From assembly GCA_030737875.1 (NCBI GenBank), contig CM060923.1, positions 497,762,453 through 497,826,452 of the forward strand: a stretch of 64,000 nt of DNA. Reading direction: 5' to 3'. The notes beneath the pieces were generated by a model. It was not told where the DNA came from and did no database searches. It was given only the letters and a program-made list of their open reading frames with translations. The position numbers and the translations under genes were made by a program. Origin of the DNA: Allium sativum. Taxonomy: Eukaryota > Streptophyta > Magnoliopsida > Asparagales > Amaryllidaceae. This document shows, in pieces, positions 1 to 11,254 of this stretch (the stretch's first letter is position 1; each line of letters begins with the position of its first letter).

Positions 1-247
1 ACCCTACGAAAACTCAGAATGTATGCGTCATACTTGACGCCTAACACAGATATCCCTCAAACCCCAATCTCAAACAGATGATCCATAACCCTTATGGGTC
101 TGAGTCTACAGCGGAATTCAGAAATAATACTAGTATTAAAGTGCAGAGTATCGATTACAAAATCAAAATACCAGAATCAGAAAAAGTCTTAACTCCATAA
201 TCAGATAAAGAAATTAAACCTACTATAGAAATTTTCCTATTTCTATC
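1..247. other. Sequence downstream of F gag, unassigned
   Basis: I see no ORF or domain here. It does not look like the protease region that follows gag in A. A stretch near 105-120 (reverse complement AATTCCGCTGTAGACTCAG) resembles the 3' part of the long LTRs, for example near 48040-48050. It could be a further LTR insertion or the non-coding tail of a gag-only element. Confidence 0.4.
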
Positions 248-1156
248 CTAGCCACTAGCCTCAAGAGTGTTCGCCTGCCTTCCTTGTCCTCGTCTCTTCG
301 GGCAGTCCCTAGTGAAGTGTCCCATCTCCCCACAGTTGAAGCAAGCGCCCTTCCTTTTTCTGCAATCCTTGTTCAGATGAGTTGAGCTCCCACAAGTAAA
401 GCACTTTTTCCCCTTCTTATCTTCAGGCTTCTCATCCTTCTTTTGTGTTTCCTTTTTGGGCCCCGCTTTCTTATTCTGTGGTTCATCCTTCTTTGTCTCT
501 TTCGGGCCCTTGTCTTCCTCGTGCAGTAGTGCCATGTCCACCAATCTCTCGTAAGTCGCTCCCATGGGTACATGGGTCATGGCTAGGCTGTGCAGTGGCT
601 CGTTCAATCCTTTAACAAAGCGAAGAGCCTTTTTATGCTGAGTGTTGACTAAATCCAATCCGAACCTAGCTAGTTGGTTGAACTGGTTGACGTATTCCTT
701 GACCGTCATACTTCCTTGCTTAAGAGATAAGAACTTTTCCAGTTGTAAACTTCGTTCAGCTTGCGAGAGGAATTTTGTCTCAAATCTTGTTCTGAAATCC
801 ATCCACGTCTCGACCGGCCTCTCGGCGTTAGTGACTTCCCACCAGTAGGAAGCTTCGTCTTTGAGCAACCATACCGCCAACTGTACCTTCTGCCTATCGT
901 CCACCTCGAAGATAACGAATAGATCCTCAGTTTCTTTGAGCCAATTCCTCGCTTCTACGAATGATTCAGTTCCTTTGAAATCCTTTCCACCCATGGCCCT
1001 AAAATCTCTACAGATCTTTGAGAAAGCAATTGCACGAGGATGGGGTGGAGGAGGGGGATCATTTGCTGGACCTGCAGCGGCGGTCCTAGCCTCAAGATAT
1101 TGACGAAACCAACCGGGTACATGAACACCCTCTGGTATCTCAGATGCTTCAGACAT
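248..1156 (-). CDS. gag: Gag polyprotein of element F (302 aa)
   Basis: This is the capsid/nucleocapsid protein of a Ty3/gypsy element, which packages element RNA into cytoplasmic particles. The N-terminal 55 residues are Pro-rich. A retrotransposon Gag domain follows at about residues 60-210, with the [15 protein letters not shown] and [16 protein letters not shown] blocks. A Lys/Glu-rich linker follows, then two intact CCHC zinc knuckles (C-x2-C-x4-H-x4-C, near residues 252-265 and 272-285). The ORF ends about 16 residues after the second knuckle. The start is supported by identity of the first residues (MSE) with A's Gag and by an acceptor-like AG at 1158-1159, one base before the ATG. Full-length relatives continue into protease, so this is either a gag-only element or a truncated polyprotein. 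It is intact as an ORF, while A's Gag has a damaged cysteine in both knuckles. Confidence 0.85.
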   Translation of the reverse strand: MSEASEIPEGVHVPGWFRQYLEARTAAAGPANDPPPPPHPRAIAFSKICRDFRAMGGKDFKGTESFVEARNWLKETEDLFVIFEVDDRQKVQLAVWLLKDEASYWWEVTNAERPVETWMDFRTRFETKFLSQAERSLQLEKFLSLKQGSMTVKEYVNQFNQLARFGLDLVNTQHKKALRFVKGLNEPLHSLAMTHVPMGATYERLVDMALLHEEDKGPKETKKDEPQNKKAGPKKETQKKDEKPEDKKGKKCFTCGSSTHLNKDCRKRKGACFNCGEMGHFTRDCPKRRGQGRQANTLEASG

Positions 1157-1335
1157 GCTGGAACGAAAAAGGAAAGGTTCAATACAAAAAGGACTGAAAG
1201 AAAGATATATGGCTCTTGGGGATTATGTTTTTCTTTTTCTTTTTTCAAAATAAGCTTTACTTTTGAAAATACTTCCTTTTTAAATCCTTTTTGAAAATAA
1301 TTTTCAAAACTTTTTATCAAATCTGGTAACCTTCA

Positions 1336-1347
1336 GCTCTGATACCA
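1336..1347 (-). promoter_or_regulatory. F primer-binding site (tRNA-iMet)
   Basis: The minus strand reads TGGTATCAGAGC, complementary to the 3' end of plant initiator tRNA-Met, two bases inside the LTR end at 1350. This is the usual minus-strand primer for Tekay elements. Confidence 0.9.
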
Positions 1348-2804
1348 AGTGTAACACCCCACCTCCGTTAAGGTCACTCACAAAGGGAATGCCTTAACTT
1401 TGGTGGAGCATTTTGGTAAACAGAACAGAAACTTACAAGACAGATAAAAACAGTACTTGAAAATTTTTAACTTTATTACAGCGGAAACAGAAATTAATAT
1501 GTTTACATCCTTTCAATTTCAGAATTCAAGTACAAAATATCAGTCTTGTACAAAAGCCTTCAAAATGCATAGTTTAAAATCATAATCCCCATGGAACGGA
1601 AGCTATACAGAGCCAAGCCATACTTTAAGCACTTCAAGCAAAGAGAAATCTGGATCAAGCTAAAGTATTTCCCTCCTTGGATAACCTGGGGGGGAAACGG
1701 AAGAAAGGAGGCGAAACAACAAGGGTCAGACAAAAAGTCTGGCAAGTCCAGTGACTTTCAGCATATGAACAGATAATAATAATATGATATGAACATAAAA
1801 CTGGATGTGAGATAACTATAACAGGTGTAGCAGATATAACAGAAAAACAGAATGATATAAACTATTGTTTTACACTCCTCTGCACTAATACTAGTATAAC
1901 AGAATTAGGTGTCACCCTAATGTCTAAATTGAAGCAGGAACGGGTACAGAATACTTTAACAGAAACAGAATGCTAATAATGGGCCTTTACTACCCGATCA
2001 GAAACAGACAGAAGAAGAAACAGATTTATCCCTATGGAGACAGAATGTGGAATTAGGTGTACACTAGTAATGGGCCTTTACCACCCGAACAGACGGTACC
2101 ACACAGAAACAGACAGGTGTTACCACCCAACAGAAACAGACGGTACCAACAGAAACAGACAGAACTAAGCGTACCCTAAAACCCTACCCCAAGCGATCGG
2201 CTCCCTAATACATAAATATCCTGTGTCGGCCCCACAGTAGGGTGTATCACTCCCTAAAGTGACAACCAGTTGGCACAGACCTATTTACAGATGTCACGGC
2301 GTCTAACATCCTCAGAGGCAGACCGGGATCCATGCACGCACATGACCCGGTTGGAACGCACCATCAACACCCCTCGCCATTATCAGAATGAACCACTTAT
2401 AATTAGTTTAGTAAGCGTGCCCGGACCCTACCTACTGTTGGGTCAAAGTTTTGATACCAGAAAGGGTTACTGACTAATATGGGTCCCAAACAACAGATGA
2501 CACAAGTAATTCCCCTCCTAACCTTGTGTCCCCAGACTAACAGATTCCAGATTAACTTGTTTACAAGTTCAGACATACAGAATTCAGATTTACTAATTCA
2601 TAAATTAAGTTAACAAGTTTTCAGACTAACGGATCAGATGTACAGATTTTTCAGATTTGTCTAACTTTGTATTGGGCCTACAGATTCATGGACGGGTTTT
2701 ACTACATCAATTAATCCCTTTGGTTTAACCTTATTTTCCCCAATACGTTTTAGACGTCATTCTTATCTTAGATTTTGCATTAATTAATTATTAATGCACA
2801 TACC

Positions 2805-3000
2805 TCTCACATTAGGTCGGTAGCTTGTGGCCGCTGGATATGCCGGGCGGTTCCGGGCAGACTTCTGCCACAAGCCAGACCTAACCTCGTGTCTTACGCA
2901 TGTTATGACTAACTTCTCACATTAGAACCTATTGTTTGAGGCCACTGGATGTGCCGGGCGGTTCCGGGCAGATTTACGCCGCAAACTCATTCTAACCTCG
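2805..3000 (-). other. Tandem pair of stem-loops in F LTR
   Basis: There are two about 85-bp copies (2805-2889 and 2913-3000). Each has an outer stem, an inner stem and a near-constant apical sequence (sense TGCCCGGAACCGCCCGGC). Copy 1 pairs TTAGGTC/GACCTAA and GCTTGTGGC/GCCACAAGC. Copy 2 pairs TTAGAA/TTCTAA, and GTTTG/CAAAC plus GGC/GCC with one mismatch. The same pair occurs in A at 33143-33338 with different but still complementary stems. Confidence 0.7.
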
Positions 3001-4204
3001 AGTTAGCCATGTTTATCTTTGCGGCCAATTAATTAACAATTTACCGTTTATGCGCACGCCCAATATATATGCCAATTCAGATTATATCAATAACAGGATG
3101 ATTATATCAACATAGCAGATAACAGATTTTATATGACTTAACGGATTTAACAGATTTAGCAACTTAGCAGATTTTGGCATATAACAGGTTAGGCATTTCA
3201 ACCGACAAATTTAACAGATTAGGCATTTCAATCTAATTAGCAGTCTAGGCAATATAACAAAACTAGCAGTTTAGGCAACTTGGCAAATTAGCAGATTTAG
3301 CAAATTTAATATTTCTAAAGGTTCTATTTACATGCCTTGCCTAAACATAAATTAGGCCTAAGTTCATATGCCTAAATAATGTCATGATTCACAATATGAT
3401 CATATACTTCCATGTTTGCATACATTTACATAGCGCAGAATATGGACATAATTTACCCTACAACATATGTTCCAATTTTTGTTAAACTAGCATTTTACAG
3501 CAGATTCACATATAAATTATACCAAATATAACCATTAATTCCAATGCATGCCATATATCCGAAAATCCCTATTTAGGTGTAACTAGATATCCTAATTAAT
3601 GTAAATCTTAAGTTTCCATATCTTCCTTCTTTTCATGTCATGAATTATTATGCAAACTATCCCCAATAATATAAATCTTTAAACCATATCTTCTAAAAAT
3701 CAGATCTTGCCTTTTTATATGCATTTTGTCCAAAGTCTCAAATCATATGCAATCTTTACAGTGGTTCCTCTTCTTCTTTTATTACAAAATATGCATAGGT
3801 CTAAAACTAGTTTATAACATATGCTATATTTTTTCTAATTAATTACAGGTCTAAATTACAACATAACTATGCATACAACATGCATAAATTATATGTTCAT
3901 AGTCAAATTTATGCATCCAATCCCAAGTCATATGTCCAATATATTTTATGCCTCAGACCTAAAGTCATACATTCAATTTGGTTTTGTCAAATTTCTCATC
4001 ATTCATCCCAAAACTTGCGTTCATACGTTCATCTCTTATGAGATTAGGCACAGGCTCGTGGTAGCCTGGCTATAGAAACAGAAAAGAAGAAAGGAATATA
4101 GAACAGTCACAGAAAACAGATCTAACAGAAGAGAATACAACCTCAAACTCAGATTTAAATGCATATCAAAATTATAATTAACGTTTATAGCGGAGAATAA
4201 CTGT

Positions 4205-4214
4205 ACTTGCCTTG
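4205..4214 (-). promoter_or_regulatory. Splice-donor-like site in F leader (GC type)
   Basis: The minus strand reads CAAG|GCAAGT, a near-perfect donor except for GC in place of GT, a known minor donor class. It lies about 210 bases downstream of the TATA box. The matching acceptor-like site (TTCGTTCCAG) ends at 1158, one base before the gag ATG. An intron between them would be about 3.05 kb and would contain the PBS. Not shown to be used. Confidence 0.45.
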
Positions 4215-4416
4215 ATTGGATTAAATAAAGAACTTGTTGTCGAATCTTTGCAGAAATTTTAATCTTTAGTTTGAATTGAGTTGCTTAGGCTGATGTTGAT
4301 TATCTTCTAGTTTTAATTCCAGCAGAGCAAAGACGCCATTTTTATTTTTTTATTAGAAGAAGAGAGCAATGGAGGCTAGAGAATTGTACAAGAAACCTAG
4401 GTAGAGTCTAGGGTCC

Positions 4417-4424
4417 TTTTTATA
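4417..4424 (-). promoter_or_regulatory. TATA box of F LTR
   Basis: TATAAAAA on the minus strand, in the same LTR position as the TATAAAAA of A (31722-31729). It likely sets the start of the F transcript about 30 bases downstream. Confidence 0.7.
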
Positions 4425-4601
4425 GGGGTAATGAACTGATTAGAACCATTGATGTTGCTTGGATTGATCGTAGCCATTCATCCTAAGGAGAGACCAATTA
4501 GAGCTTGCCACCTAGCCCTAATGACAAAGCAGACCACAGAAAATCGACCAACAGAGAATAGGCCAGCCGGGTTAGACTGGGTTCGACCTGGTCTGGACCA
4601 G

Positions 4602-4674
4602 GTCGACACCCCTGTCGACAGCCCTGTCGACAGGCCTGTCGACCTGGTTAGACCAGGTCGACAGCCCAGTCGAC
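4602..4674 (-). promoter_or_regulatory. GTCGAC palindrome cluster in F U3
   Basis: Six GTCGAC palindromes within 73 bases, embedded in larger CCAGGTCGAC inverted repeats, about 180-250 bases upstream of the TATA box. The cluster is also present in A at 31483-31543. The function is unknown; an enhancer-like or structured U3 element is an inference. Confidence 0.55.
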
Positions 4675-5929
4675 CTGGGTGTGTGAGGCGGGTGTTCTTC
4701 CGCCCTGGACCATTGGGCCCCACTTTTAATTTTTTAAACTGTTTTATTCTGTTTGAAATTTAAATTTAATTCAGAAACTTCCGAAGGCCATATCTTCTTC
4801 ATACGGACTCCGTTTTTCGAAAACTCGGACTCTATTTCGCGTATTTTTCCGAGACGAACGCAATGGCGTATCCCGTTTCCCTTAGTTCTTTGATTTGAAA
4901 TTAATTATACTTTAATTTGTTAATTTCACAGTTATAGAATTTGCGGGGTGTTACACTCACTCATTTAGCTTGAGTGTCGCGAATATATTGCCACCACGGT
5001 TATAGGCCATCAAACCGTCATCCGAAGATACAGAATCAAAAAGAAGTATAAATATGAATATTCCCTAGATCGGTGACAATACACCCTGCTTGGGAATGAC
5101 CCAACTAGCCATGCTGCCTAGCCCAACTTTTGTAACTTCCTGGTGTGAGGCTAGAAGCTACGTCTACCTTCAGAACATCTGATCACCATTCACTTTGATT
5201 GCCACATCGTCATACCCGCCAAATCATAAATTGATTTATCCAAAAATAACACGGGTATACAGCTAAGAGAAACGAATTCCTCCGCCACCAAACGTGAATA
5301 CGTTTGAACAGATCAACTTACGCGATCCATTGGATATACTCTGTCAGACCTTCTTCCATATACGTTGTCCTGGGACTGGACAAACCGAAGGCACTATTCA
5401 GTATATCCATCTTAGTCACTGTTATCTAAGACTTATACAACAGCCCTTGCACTTTACTCCGTCTTCAATTATCTTTGGCATAAATGATTCGCAACGCTTA
5501 TGCCAATACAGAGTGGTTCTTTGGATAATAATCCAACCGGTCTCTCCATATTAACAACGTTAAAATGGTAAAAACTTTGATAGTCTGTGATTTAACTATC
5601 AAATGAAAACATGTCGGTGTACAAACAACAATCTTATTTCCAAATGGGAATTCGATCGATCAATCATCATATGTTCATATTTCCTTATTTCATATATTTA
5701 GAAAATATATGTTATTAATCATTGGAAAACATTTCCATAGCTTAATTTCACATCACTATTATTTCGCAACTATCAGTCCCTAACTGTAACTAGTATGAGA
5801 ACAATTCTCTAAGTATCAAACCGGAAGGTCGAAACCAACATCAGATCGTCACTTAGAAAACCGTTCAACTTACCCTCTCCAGTCAGTTTCTAAATTTGCT
5901 TAACTCTATTGATTAACCTTATTCACTTA

Positions 5930-6955
5930 ACTTCTGTCGAATAAACTATATTCGATATCTCCTCCAACACTATTCGAATAAACTATATTCGATTAACTTC
6001 TCTAACTCTATCCGAATAAATTATATTCGATTAACTCTTTTAACTTTACTCGAATAAACTATATTCGATTAACACTTTCTTTCGAATAACTATATTCGAT
6101 TAACTCTTCGACTAACTCCTTTGGATTAACTCTTCGACCAACTCCTTCGGATTAACTCTTCGACTAACTCCTTTGGATTAACTAACTTCGAAAAACTCCT
6201 TTGGATTAACTCTTCGACTAACTCCTTCGGATTAACTAACTTCGAATAACTCCTTTGGATTAACTCTTCGACTAACTCCTTCGGATTAACTAACTTCGAA
6301 TAACTCCTTTGGATTAACTAACTTCGAATTAACTCTTCGACTAACTCCTTTGGATTAACTCTTCGATTAACTCATTCGGATTAACTAACTTCGAATTAAC
6401 TCTTCGACTAACTCCTTCGGATTAACTCTTCGATTAACTCCTTCGGATTAACTAACTTCGAATTAACTCTTCGACTAACTCCTTCGGATTAACTCTTCGA
6501 TTAACTCCTTTGGATTAACTAACTTCGAATAACTCCTTTGGATTAACTCTTCGACTAACTCCTTCAGATTAACTAACTTCGAATTACTCCTTTGGATTAA
6601 CTAACTTCGAATTAACTCTTCGACTAACTCCTTCGGATTAACTCTTCGATTAACTCCTTCGGATTAACTAACTTCGAATTAACTCTTCGACTAACTCCTT
6701 CGGATTAACTCTTCGATTAACTCCTTTGGATTAACTAACTTCGAATAACTCCTTTGGATTAACTCTTCGACTAACTCCTTCGGATTAACTAACTTCGAAT
6801 TACTCCTTTGGATTAACTAACTTCGAATTAACTCTTCGACTAACTCCTTCGGATTAACTCTTCGATTAACTCCTTCGGATTAACTAACTTCGAATTAACT
6901 CTTCGACTAACTCCTTCGGATTAACTAACATCGAATAACTCTTCTCAAATGAATA
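5930..6955. repeat. Tandem array, ~26-bp unit, in E LTR
   Basis: Degenerate units of the type TTCGACTAACTCCTTYGGAT with TAACT spacers. Alternating CTTCGACTAAC and AACTTCGAATAAC variants give a higher-order pattern. About 35-40 units by eye. Confidence 0.85.
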
Positions 6956-7225
6956 GCATTTGATTTCTCCACTCGAATAAACTATATTCGATTACTCTTC
7001 TCAAATGAATAGCATTTGATTTCTCCACTCAAATAAACTATATTCGATTACTCTTCTCAAATGAAAAACATTTGATTTCTCCACTCGAATAAACTATATT
7101 CGATTACTCTTCTCAAATGAATAGCATTTGATTTCTCCACTCGAATAAACTATATTCGATTACTCTTCTCAAATGAATAGCATTTGATTTCTCCACTCGA
7201 ATAAACTATATTCGATTACTCTTCT
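6955..7225. repeat. Tandem array, 56-bp unit, in E LTR
   Basis: Exact 56-base spacing of TGATTTCTCCACTCG (6961, 7017, 7073 and on), nearly five copies. Each unit holds the inverted repeat TCGAATAAACTATATTCGA and the pair AAATGAATAGCATTT. Confidence 0.9.
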
Positions 7226-7299
7226 CTCGAATACACTATATTCGATAACTCTACTTCGGATAAGTGATATTCGACAACTCTACTCGATTAACTTTACTT

Positions 7300-8290
7300 G
7301 GATAACTCTAGCTGATCAACTCTAACTGGTCAACTCTAACTGGTCAACCCTAACTGGTAGACTCAACTGGTTAACTCAACTGGTTAACTCTAACATATTA
7401 ACTCTAACTGGTTAACTCTAACTGGTCAACTCAACTAGTTTAACCTAACTGGTTAACTCGTCTTGATTAACTGAACAAATCCACTTAGTTTAACTTAGCT
7501 AATTCACGTTGATTAACTCTAACCGATTCACTTAGTTTAACTCAACTAATTCACTTCGATTAACCACTTAGTTAACTTAACTAATTTACTTCGATTAACC
7601 ACTTAGTTAACTTAACTAATTCACATCGATTAACCACTTAGTTTAACTTAACTAATTCACATCGATTAATCACTTAGTTTAACTTAACTAATTAACTTTG
7701 ATTAACTTAACCAATTTACTTTGTTTACTCAACTAACTTGCTTTGGTTAACCTAACCAATTACTTTGTTTAACTCGACTAACTCGATCAACTTAGTTCGA
7801 TCAATCATTTAACTTGGTTTAAATAACTCATTTGGCAAATCTGGTTTTAACTAACTCATTTATTTATTCTAAATAAATGATTCCCTTTGTAAATGTTTCA
7901 TTTCTAATGTGAATAACCCCTTTTGTAAATTTCGTATTCAATTTCTAATTGAATATCTCCTTTTATCTTATTCAATTCTAGGTGAACGACTCCCCGTATA
8001 ATATCTTATCCAAGTTCTAATGAATAATCTGGTTTTAAATATCTTATTCAAGTTCTAATGGATAATCCTGTTTTAAATATCTTATTCAAGTTCTAATGAA
8101 AAATCTGGTTTAATATCTTATTCAAGTTCAAATGAAAAATCTGGTTTAATATCTTATTCAAGTTCTAATGAATAAGTCTGGTTTAATATCTTATTCAAGT
8201 TCAAATGAATAATCTGGTTTAATATCTTATTCAAGTTCTAATGAATAAGTCTGGTTTAATACCTTATTCAAATTCTAATTGAATAGGTCC
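7300..8290. repeat. Two degenerate tandem arrays in E LTR
   Basis: From 7300 to about 7790 there are short CTAACTGGTTAACT and ACTTAGTTTAACTTAACTAA-type units. From about 7900 to 8290 there is an about 37-bp unit (TATCTTATTCAAGTTCTAATG with AATCTGGTTTA), roughly seven copies. Confidence 0.8.
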
Positions 8291-10706
8291 TTTATAAATT
8301 ATTCCATTCATAAAGATTTCTATTTATAAATATATTTTATTTATAAATATTCTGTTTCCACATTCCGGTATGTTACGGTGTTCTAACTTATCAAGTTTCG
8401 ATGTCCAATATCATCCGTACCCACAAAATCAGCAACAGGTTATAAATCACATCATATATTAAAATATATGAAAAACAATAGAATAACTGTTGAGGAATCC
8501 AGTCGGATTCCTACGACCTGTCTTCCCTGCATCCACAGATATTACACAATAATATCGATATCACTTTCAGTTCCAGATGATGTATTCTGATAAACAGAAA
8601 CAATACAGACATTTAACTAACTAACTAGCAGTTCAATCAATCGGTCAACACAAAATCAAACAGTCAATATCTAACAGTTCTAAAAATACAACATGCAAAT
8701 ATAAACTGTTCAGAGTTGGTGAGTTTTACTCACATTTGCAGTTCATCGTTAAAGAACGATAAACCGTTATTTGATTTGAATCAAACAGTTTATTTCGCCG
8801 TAAATTGTAACGAGCTCGGATTCACTCCCAGTCAGTCTCATTGTGTTGCTCCCGTCCATACGATCCTGTCGGATCTTGTTTCGCTGAATTTCGTCTACGT
8901 ATGGCCAAGTTATAGCATTACGAAGTTTGAACATTTTTAAATAATTAAAAACATGTATTTTAACTACACTTGGGCCTTATACCTTCATCCCGGCCCAAAC
9001 CACTTCTGCACAGACCCGACCCGCGCCTTATCTTCCCTAAATCAATCCCGTACTACCATTTTTACACCAGCTCACACCACCGAACTCAAAGTCTCCCATT
9101 TCTCCATCTCAACACTTCATGATTTAAAAATCCAACTTCACCATTACCTTCTCCTTTGAATCCCCTTTCTCTTCATACCCCTTTCAGTAAACTCGAACTA
9201 CCCTGCACCATCTCGACCGCAACCTCCCTCGACTTTATCCATCAACTTCAGGAACCCACTGTCGCTCCTTCAACCTCCATTCAAGCAAGGATCTTCCACC
9301 AAAAATCGTACAAGCTATACCATCTTACTCCTCATCAAAATCACTACAATCCGTACCACACACACTCAGTTCGATGCACCCTTCCCTGGTGCGATTCCAG
9401 CCCTCCACGATGATGAACAGTACCCCTTATTACCCAAAAAGCATCGGACTTCCTCAAATCAACGCACCAAGGTGCAGATTTTCATGCCAAACCCCAAAAC
9501 AAACTCTGTTTCCTACATCGTTGCCTCGAATCCGATCTGTCGCAAACCCTAGGTTTCGCATTCAAAATCCCCAACCCCAAAACAAGAATCGAACACGCTG
9601 AAACTGGTATAGAATGGTAGAGGATCTCCTTAGCAACTCGAAAAATGTATTCGTATTGATTTATAGCATTTTGCTTTGTTTGAATTTGATTTTTCTCTTT
9701 TGGGAATTTTGTCTGTATAAACACTTGTGGTTATATATATACGCTGTTGTGGTAGATAGCATATGTGGTGGAGAAAGAAGGCCGCGTGGCCTATGTGGAA
9801 TCACAAAAAAATGAAGAGGATATTTTGAATTTGATTTTTATAATTTATTTTATCAATTTTCTTCTTGTATTTGCCTTCTAAAAATCCCAACGATTACATA
9901 CGATGCCTAAAAATCACCAAACTAGACATGTAGCTAGAGCTCGACATTACGGTCCCAACGAAACTGGTTTCGTCGAATTCCGACTCCGTATGCTCACACA
10001 GCGTATTTTTAACCGTTGAAATACTGACTATTTCTCACTCTAAAAATCTGTACGGCCACATACTGACTCTAAAAATCACGAAACTTGACATCTAGCAATT
10101 ATTTGATATTGCGGATCGAACAAAACTGGTTTCGTCGAATTCCGACTTCGTATGCAAAAGTGGCTATTTTTCAAAGCTCTAAATAGCCTATTTAAATATA
10201 TAAATATATTTAAATATAATTAAATTAAATATTTAAATTTAATTATTATCGTCTGTATTCACAGTGTAATGCCGTACAGCTCCAGAATATCCCTATATGT
10301 ATTTACAGCTCGATATTACCTCGTCAGAGTTATATCGATGGTCGATTTCTATTTAAATCCTTATTTAATATATAATTAAACCGTTATGGTCAGGGCGCTG
10401 CATTTCTGATATTTTGATTTGGACGTAACTCAAAATCTACACGACGAAATCCCGATATTTCTCTTCCACTAGAAAGATATACTCCACCAGCTCCACACGT
10501 TTCTTGTTTCACAGAAATCCGGCTTAAAACGAATCCTGTATATTCAGTTGAAGTTCAACTCGCCAAATAACGAACTACCGCGTCGTTACGGGCTCGATTA
10601 TAATTATTATTATAATTTATACGTTCAAATATCGTTTATTTAATATATTCGTTATTTAAATAATTAAATAACTTAATTATTATACCTTACAAAACGCGCC
10701 ATTACA

Positions 10707-11003
10707 AAATCTTTCTAGGAAAATCACTTTGAATCTGTCCCAGGTGATATCACCTTCTGGATTATCTTTGATGATTGTTTCCCACCAGATTAAAGCTTCT
10801 TCTTTGAGCGCCCAAGAGGATACTAATCTTTTCTGATCATCTCTCAACTGGATGCGCTCAAATATTCTTTCTGTAGAGCTCACCCAAGCTTGAGTTTGAA
10901 TAATAGATTCATTACCCGAGAACTGTGCCCCGTTCAGATTTCGATATCTCTTTAATAGAGCCTCTAGATCGGGTTCTGCATTTCTCCTGTTTCTGAAACT
11001 CAT
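10707..11003 (-). pseudogene. gag: Gag N-terminal fragment of B'
   Basis: The ORF begins with ATG at 11003 and matches B's Gag (48502 onward) across residues 1-98: MSxRNRRNAE, the SWALKEEALIWWE block and the DITWDRFKVIFLERF block. It is cut there by the start of E's LTR, after which the open frame reads nine unrelated residues to a stop. The ATG is supported by B and by an acceptor-like CAG at 11017-11019. It is an insertion-broken gene: it lacks the rest of the Gag domain and the zinc knuckles. Confidence 0.85.
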
Positions 11004-11132
11004 TTTTCTAGTATTTCTGCAAATGGCAAATCAAGTGTCAGGTCACAGAAAAGGCATTTTAAAATATAGAAATACATACTTCAAATGTAAATGTGTCTAT
11101 CAAGGTGTAATTCCATTCTGCTTTACTCATAC

Positions 11133-11191
11133 TAGGATATTACTGATCCTATCTGTATAGAGTTACCCGTCCTAGAACACTACTGGTTCTA
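11133..11191 (-). other. Paired leader hairpins of B'
   Basis: Two hairpins lie between PBS and gag. In element order, the first is TAGAAC/GTTCTA with loop CAGTAGT (11191-11173). The second is TAGGAT/ATCCTA with loop CAGTAAT (11151-11133). They are separated by 21 bases, as in B (48316-48374). They are a candidate packaging or dimerisation signal by position only. Confidence 0.6.
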
Positions 11192-11242
11192 TTTTTGACG
11201 AGTTCGTTCATATGTTATATTCCAGAACTAAGCTTAACCAAT

Positions 11243-11254
11243 GCTCTGATACCA
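11243..11254 (-). promoter_or_regulatory. B' primer-binding site (tRNA-iMet)
   Basis: TGGTATCAGAGC on the minus strand, five bases inside the LTR end at 11260. Confidence 0.9.

Larger units (their letters stand above)
1..4955 (-). mobile_element. Element F: gag-encoding Ty3/gypsy (Tekay/Del-like), partial
   Basis: This minus-strand element runs off the left edge. In its own direction it shows a 5' LTR (4955 to 1350), a PBS, a 5' leader and a gag ORF that stops right after the zinc knuckles. The LTR start (TGTAACACCCCG) and the Gag sequence are close to element A, so F is a relative of A. It interrupts the LTR of E at 4955/4956; the right-hand target duplication should be CTCAC, with its partner outside the window. 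No protease or RT follows gag within the 247 bases available, whereas A continues in frame into protease. F may therefore be a gag-only non-autonomous element, or it may have been hit by another insertion. Only the missing left part can decide. Confidence 0.85.
1350..4955 (-). repeat. 5' LTR of element F (3606 bp)
   Basis: It begins TGTAACACCCCG at 4955 and ends TGTTACA at 1350 on the minus strand. Inside, in element direction, are a U3 with a cluster of GTCGAC palindromes, a TATA box at 4417-4424, a donor-like site near 4210, a paired stem-loop module (2805-3000) and short ACAGATTT-type and GAAACAGAC-type repeats (about 3110-3310 and 2090-2165). It contains no coding capacity; the small ORFs here are incidental. 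It shares layout and many blocks with the A LTRs but is clearly diverged. Confidence 0.9.
4956..10706 (-). repeat. Element E: very long LTR (over 5.75 kb), partial
   Basis: On the minus strand it starts TGTAATGGCGCG at 10706, inside the gag of B', and runs to 4956, where F interrupts it. It belongs to the same broad long-LTR group as B, C, G and H. Shared marks are the duplicated TTCGACGAAAC motif (about 10120-10150 and 9955-9985), a TATA-like tract (9731-9739), a GC-richer leader (about 9000-9700) and a 3' section with the GGCACTATT-type block near 5390. A 2.3-kb stretch (about 5930-8290) is expanded into tandem arrays. It contains no coding sequence. The last about 1 kb of the LTR and the body of E must lie left of the window. 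Confidence 0.75.

Noticed and set aside
5930..7225. Regular repeats that could suggest a CRISPR array
   Set aside because: Contiguous tandem repeats without unique spacers, inside a plant LTR.
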